The notes beneath the pieces were generated by a model. That model was not told where the DNA came from and did no database searches. It saw nothing but the letters and a program-made list of their open reading frames with translations. Source: an uncultured Nitrosomonadaceae bacterium (GTDB lineage: Bacteria > Pseudomonadota > Gammaproteobacteria > Burkholderiales > Nitrosomonadaceae). From it: 64,000 nt of DNA. The position numbers and the translations under genes were made by a program. Where the stretch lies: contig CALSMH010000001.1 of NCBI GenBank assembly GCA_943787405.1, forward strand, positions 248,001 through 312,000. Direction: 5' to 3'. This document shows positions 60,541 through 64,000 of the stretch, one piece after another. Numbering within the stretch: position 1 is the stretch's first letter; each line of letters starts with the position of its first letter.

Positions 60541-61428
60541 TTAGGTTTCCTGAGCATTTAAACTGACTAATTTTTCCAGAGATCGGATCATTACAGAGCT
60601 GTCCAATTTGGCATCACCCTGAGCGGTGCAGGCATTAAGAAGCTCTAGTGTGGCTGTAGTGTTAGGTAAATTTATTCCTAGTGCACGTGCATTGGAAAGT
60701 GCAATATTCAAGTCCTTCTGATGTAGTTCCACACGAAACCCTGGTTCAAACGCTTGGTTGATCATGCGTTCACCATGAATTTCCAAAACACGAGATGATG
60801 CAAATCCACTCATTAGTGCCTGACGTACTTTGTTCTGATCAACACCTGCTTTAGATACAAGGAGCAGTGCTTCACCTACTGCTTCAATAGTTAGCGCAAC
60901 GATAATCTGATTTGCAATTTTACAGATTTGTCCGGCGCCATTGTCTCCTATCAGAGTTATTTTTTTGCCCATTAACTCAAGAAGGGGCTTTATTTGTATA
61001 AAAATTTTCTCTTCAGCACCAACCATAATGGTAAGCGTTGCATCTTTTGCTCCGGTATCACCTCCTGATACCGGAGCATCTACATAATAACAATAAAGAC
61101 GGTTGATGTCGGAAGCAAACCTCTTGGTTTCAACAGGAGAAATTGAGCTCATATCCATTACAATTTTCCCCCGGCTCAATCCTTGCGCAACACCATTCTC
61201 ACCAAATAGCACTTTTTCTACGTCTGGTGTATCCGGCAACATAGTGATGATAATGTCAGCTTCCTGTGCTACTTGTTTGGCAGAGACACAAGGTTTTCCA
61301 CCTTGTTCGATTAATCCTTTAGGTATGCCACTTCTAGAATAGAGGGATACCGAATGACCACTTTTTATAAGGTTAGAAGCCATTGGATTTCCCATAATAC
61401 CTAGACCAATAAAACCAATGTTTGCCAT
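60541..61428 (-). CDS. 2-hydroxy-3-oxopropionate (tartronate semialdehyde) reductase
   Basis: This 295-residue beta-hydroxyacid dehydrogenase starts with the NAD(P) site IGFIGLGIMGNPMASNL near 4-20, has the substrate loop DAPVSGGDTGAKDATLTIMV near 117-136 and the catalytic Lys in GAGQICKIANQ near 166-176. The family includes GlxR/GarR and 3-hydroxyisobutyrate dehydrogenase. Its place directly ahead of glcDEF supports tartronate semialdehyde reductase, making glycerate from glyoxylate-derived tartronate semialdehyde; the required glyoxylate carboligase is not in the window. Confidence 0.88.
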   Translation of the reverse strand: MANIGFIGLGIMGNPMASNLIKSGHSVSLYSRSGIPKGLIEQGGKPCVSAKQVAQEADIIITMLPDTPDVEKVLFGENGVAQGLSRGKIVMDMSSISPVETKRFASDINRLYCYYVDAPVSGGDTGAKDATLTIMVGAEEKIFIQIKPLLELMGKKITLIGDNGAGQICKIANQIIVALTIEAVGEALLLVSKAGVDQNKVRQALMSGFASSRVLEIHGERMINQAFEPGFRVELHQKDLNIALSNARALGINLPNTTATLELLNACTAQGDAKLDSSVMIRSLEKLVSLNAQET

Positions 61429-61518
61429 AATCTTACGTTTTATAGAATATAAAATTTATTGTCGCTATTACTTAGATTCTGTTTAAAGTCTTTTTAGTTT
61501 TACTGCTTTATGTGAAAT

Positions 61519-62373
61519 TTACTTAAATAACCGGACTAATCCGATACCGGGATCGTCTGAACGCATTAGAGCTTCTCCCACAAGAAATGTGTGGATATTA
61601 TGATCACGCATCATAGTCACATCAGATGGTTCTAATATTCCACTTTCAGTGATGACGATATGCGCTGCAGAATCTTCGGTTATATTTTTTGGAAAATGGT
61701 CAAGAAGATTTAAAGTGGTATTTAGCTTAGTTTCAAAAGTTTGCAGGTTACGATTATTGACACCAATTAAAGGCGTATTTAATTGAAGAGCAAGTGCCAA
61801 CTCTGTTTCATTATGTACCTCTACTAGGACCGCCATACCAAGAGAATGGGCCAGAGATTCTAGTTTTAGCATTTGAGGGACCGCACTATCCTTCTCTCCA
61901 TTTCCCCCTGTAAACTGAGGAAAATCTAAGAAAACCGATACGATAAGCAAAATACAGTCTGCTCCCATGGCACGTGCTTCGACAATCTGATACTCATCAA
62001 GCATAAAGTCTTTGCGCAGAACTGGTAAATTACATGCCTCACGTGCTTGTTTTAAGTCTTCTGCATCACCTTGAAAGAACTGCTTGTCAGTAAGTATGGA
62101 TAAGCACGTTGCACCATGAGCAGCATAGCTGCGGGCAATGCTAGCGGGATCAAAATGATCTCGTAATAAGCCTCTACTGGGACTTGCTTTTTTAATCTCT
62201 GCAATAACTGCTGGAGACCCAGAAGCAATGCTATTACGGATGGCACCTGTAAAATCACGGGGCGGTAAAGCAGAATTAGCGTTAGCATTAATTGTTGCTA
62301 GAGACTTTCTATCCTTTGCAGCAGAAATCTCTTTTATTTTTACGGTAAGTATTTTTTGTAGGATATTGGTCAT
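61519..62373 (-). CDS. trpC: Indole-3-glycerol phosphate synthase
   Basis: TrpC closes the indole ring in tryptophan synthesis. The 284-residue protein is the monofunctional TIM barrel form (no TrpF fusion). Motifs: [16 protein letters not shown] near 53-68, [12 protein letters not shown] near 92-103, [12 protein letters not shown] near 118-129 with the catalytic Lys, [13 protein letters not shown] near 195-207 and ITESGIL near 240. It follows trpD by 76 bases. Confidence 0.96.
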   Translation of the reverse strand: MTNILQKILTVKIKEISAAKDRKSLATINANANSALPPRDFTGAIRNSIASGSPAVIAEIKKASPSRGLLRDHFDPASIARSYAAHGATCLSILTDKQFFQGDAEDLKQAREACNLPVLRKDFMLDEYQIVEARAMGADCILLIVSVFLDFPQFTGGNGEKDSAVPQMLKLESLAHSLGMAVLVEVHNETELALALQLNTPLIGVNNRNLQTFETKLNTTLNLLDHFPKNITEDSAAHIVITESGILEPSDVTMMRDHNIHTFLVGEALMRSDDPGIGLVRLFK

Positions 62374-62449
62374 CTACAGTCTTTATCAAAAATTGATAAG
62401 TAAAAGTATATTGGGTTAGGAAGAGTATTAGACGAAGATAAGTTTACTA

Positions 62450-63469
62450 TTAGTTTCTATTGGTAAATTGTATCAGCTCTTGTAATTTTTCTCTGGCTAA
62501 GCCATTTTCTATTACTATACGGGCTTTTTCCACACCTAGCTCCAGAGAATCTGTTATGCCGGAAACATAAATTGTTGCCCCGGCATTAAGCAGCACAATA
62601 TCCAGCGCTGGTCCAGATTGATTCTCCAGAACAGATAGTATTACGTCTTTAGATTGCTCACTATTCTGAACTGCAAGGGTTGAAATATCAGATACTTTAA
62701 TACCAAAATCTTCTGGCTTAATAGAATATTCAGTTATTTCTCCATTCCTAAGCTCTCCCACTTTGGTCTCACATGCAGTCGTGATTTCATCTAGTCCATC
62801 ATGGCCATGCACAACCAACACATGTTGGCTATTTAGCCGTTGCAGGACACGAACTAAGATTCCAACAAGTTCAGGACTAAATACTCCTAGCACCTGATTT
62901 TTTGCCCCGGCAGGATTTGTTAATGGGCCTAGTATGTTAAATAGGGTGCGCACTCCTAGCTTATGACGTACCGGTGCTATATTTTTCATAGCACCGTGGA
63001 AATTAGGAGCAAACATAAAACCCACGCCAATTTCATTAACAGCCTGGGCTACTTGTTCGGACGTTTGATTAATATTGACACCCAGAGTTTCAAGCACATC
63101 AGCACTTCCTGATTTACTTGAAACTGAACGCCCTCCATGTTTAGCAATGCGGGCTCCGGCCGCCGCGGCAACAAATGCTGCAGCAGTGGAAATATTGAAG
63201 GTATGGGCAGTATCACCACCAGTACCACAAGTATCTACCAGATTTTGAGGATTGGTGAGATCTACTTTTGTAGCAAGATTACGCATTACCTGCGAGGCTG
63301 CAACAATTTCTCCAATAGTCTCTCTTTTAACTCTTAGGCCAACAATGATGGCAGAAGTAAGCTCAGGCGAGATCTTTCCTTCAATGATCTGGTCCATGAG
63401 TGAGCGCATCTCATCATGAAGAATTTCATGGTGATCTATTAAACGCATAAGAGCTTCTTGCGGGGTCAT
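62450..63469 (-). CDS. trpD: Anthranilate phosphoribosyltransferase
   Basis: TrpD joins anthranilate to PRPP. The 339-residue protein has DTCGTGGDTAHTFNIST near 79-95 (PRPP-binding GTGGD), KHGGRSVSSKSGSADVLE near 109-126, FMFAPNFHGAMKNIAPVRHKLG near 152 (first 12 residues decisive) and RTLFNILGPLTNPA near 174-187. Normal length. It lies between trpG and trpC, 47 bases after trpG. Confidence 0.97.
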   Translation of the reverse strand: MTPQEALMRLIDHHEILHDEMRSLMDQIIEGKISPELTSAIIVGLRVKRETIGEIVAASQVMRNLATKVDLTNPQNLVDTCGTGGDTAHTFNISTAAAFVAAAAGARIAKHGGRSVSSKSGSADVLETLGVNINQTSEQVAQAVNEIGVGFMFAPNFHGAMKNIAPVRHKLGVRTLFNILGPLTNPAGAKNQVLGVFSPELVGILVRVLQRLNSQHVLVVHGHDGLDEITTACETKVGELRNGEITEYSIKPEDFGIKVSDISTLAVQNSEQSKDVILSVLENQSGPALDIVLLNAGATIYVSGITDSLELGVEKARIVIENGLAREKLQELIQFTNRN

Positions 63470-63516
63470 GATTAAATCCTCTGCTAAGATATTCTAATAT
63501 TATTTGCTTCTATCAA

Positions 63517-64000
63517 TTATTGGGTAAGAAAATTTTTGAGTAATTTATGTCCATGTTCAGTCAGAAAAGATTCTGGATGAAACTGTACACCTTGAATCGC
63601 CAGATCTTTGTGACGTACACCCATAATTTCACCATCTTCTGCCCTTGCAGTTATTTCCAGACAATCTGGCAGGCTTTTTTCTTCAATGGCCAGAGAATGG
63701 TAGCGGGTGGCAGTAAATGGATTAGGTAGGTTATGAAATACACCCGTATCATTATGAGAAATTAACGTAGTTTTCCCATGCATTAACTGCTTAGCATGGA
63801 TAATTTTTCCACCAAATGTCTGTCCTATGCTTTGGTGACCCAGACAAACGCCTAATATTGGAATTTTTTCACAATAGCGTTCAATTAACGATATCGATAC
63901 TCCTGCTTCCATAGGTGTGCAGGGGCCAGGAGAAATTACAATAAATGATGGTTCCAGCTTTATTATTTCGTCTGGTGTAATTTCATCGTTACGAAATACT
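63517..64000 (-). CDS. trpG: Anthranilate synthase glutamine amidotransferase component (5' end cut by window)
   Basis: TrpG releases ammonia from glutamine for TrpE. The frame is open to the window edge; the visible part begins inside the protein at [12 protein letters not shown] and reads on through [10 protein letters not shown] (oxyanion region), the nucleophile in [13 protein letters not shown], and the His-Glu pair in [14 protein letters not shown] near the end. About 160 residues are seen of roughly 190. It could also serve folate synthesis as PabA, since one amphibolic enzyme often does both. Upstream of trpD in the trpGDC order. Confidence 0.94.
   Translation of the reverse strand, partial: VFRNDEITPDEIIKLEPSFIVISPGPCTPMEAGVSISLIERYCEKIPILGVCLGHQSIGQTFGGKIIHAKQLMHGKTTLISHNDTGVFHNLPNPFTATRYHSLAIEEKSLPDCLEITARAEDGEIMGVRHKDLAIQGVQFHPESFLTEHGHKLLKNFLTQ

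Overview
The window looks like chromosomal core sequence from an AT-rich Gram-negative proteobacterium, most probably a betaproteobacterium. The clues are the cytochrome oxidase locus layout (coxB-coxA-small ORF-ctaG-DUF2970-coxC-DUF2909-SURF1-SCO-like-ctaB-SCO), the nadE-glnB pair, a beta-type RNase P RNA, Coq7, LolA and Lgt. A short monohaem cytochrome c resembling the c-552 of ammonia oxidisers, a full glycolate oxidase set beside a tartronate semialdehyde reductase, and the anabolic gene content would fit an autotroph of the Nitrosomonadales. No ammonia oxidation or carbon fixation gene lies in the window, so this placement is inference. I see no tRNA, insertion sequence, prophage, CRISPR array, toxin or defence system. 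Base and codon use look even throughout.

Layout. 1-646: 3'-truncated ttcA (minus). 647-1559: a 900-base gene-free stretch with hairpins and a possible small RNA. 1560-9170: aa3/caa3-type cytochrome c oxidase genes and assembly factors (CtaG, SURF1, CtaB, two SCO-like thiol proteins) but no ctaA. 9156-16039: FAD-linked oxidase, rsmI, a Nudix hydrolase, nadE-glnB and a BepA-like protease. 16159-20400: TerC-like protein, a small unknown, and rpiA-phoU-fumC. 20540-28245: ilvA, a thioredoxin-fold protein, pyrC, a cupin, a quinone oxidoreductase, lgt and ilvD. 28267-32113: a duplicated block before a c-552-like cytochrome gene, a YdcF-like protein, OsmC, coq7 and a lone GlcF-like protein. 32270-32567: rnpB.

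32799-50937 is the division and cell-wall (dcw) cluster: promoter with three MraZ-type boxes, mraZ, rsmH, ftsL, ftsI, murE, murF, ftsZ, mraY, murD, ftsW, murG, murC, murB, ddl, ftsQ, ftsA. All steps of peptidoglycan precursor synthesis after MurA/MurB entry are encoded, except MurA itself. ftsZ is not after ftsA but between murF and mraY. Converging on ftsA is a minus-strand group serS-rarA-lolA-ftsK (52-57 kb), then glcF-glcE-glcD-glxR (56.7-61.4 kb) for glycolate salvage, then trpC-trpD-trpG (trpG runs off the window end).

The observations I find most worth checking are: a NAD synthetase whose glutaminase catalytic cysteine is replaced by serine, next to the P-II gene; the relocated ftsZ; the missing heme A synthase gene in an otherwise complete cox locus; the near-perfect MraZ operator; the 68-base tandem duplication before the cytochrome gene; and a GlcF-like gene whose ribosome binding site points at an ATA codon. 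I did not find a clearly new multi-gene system.
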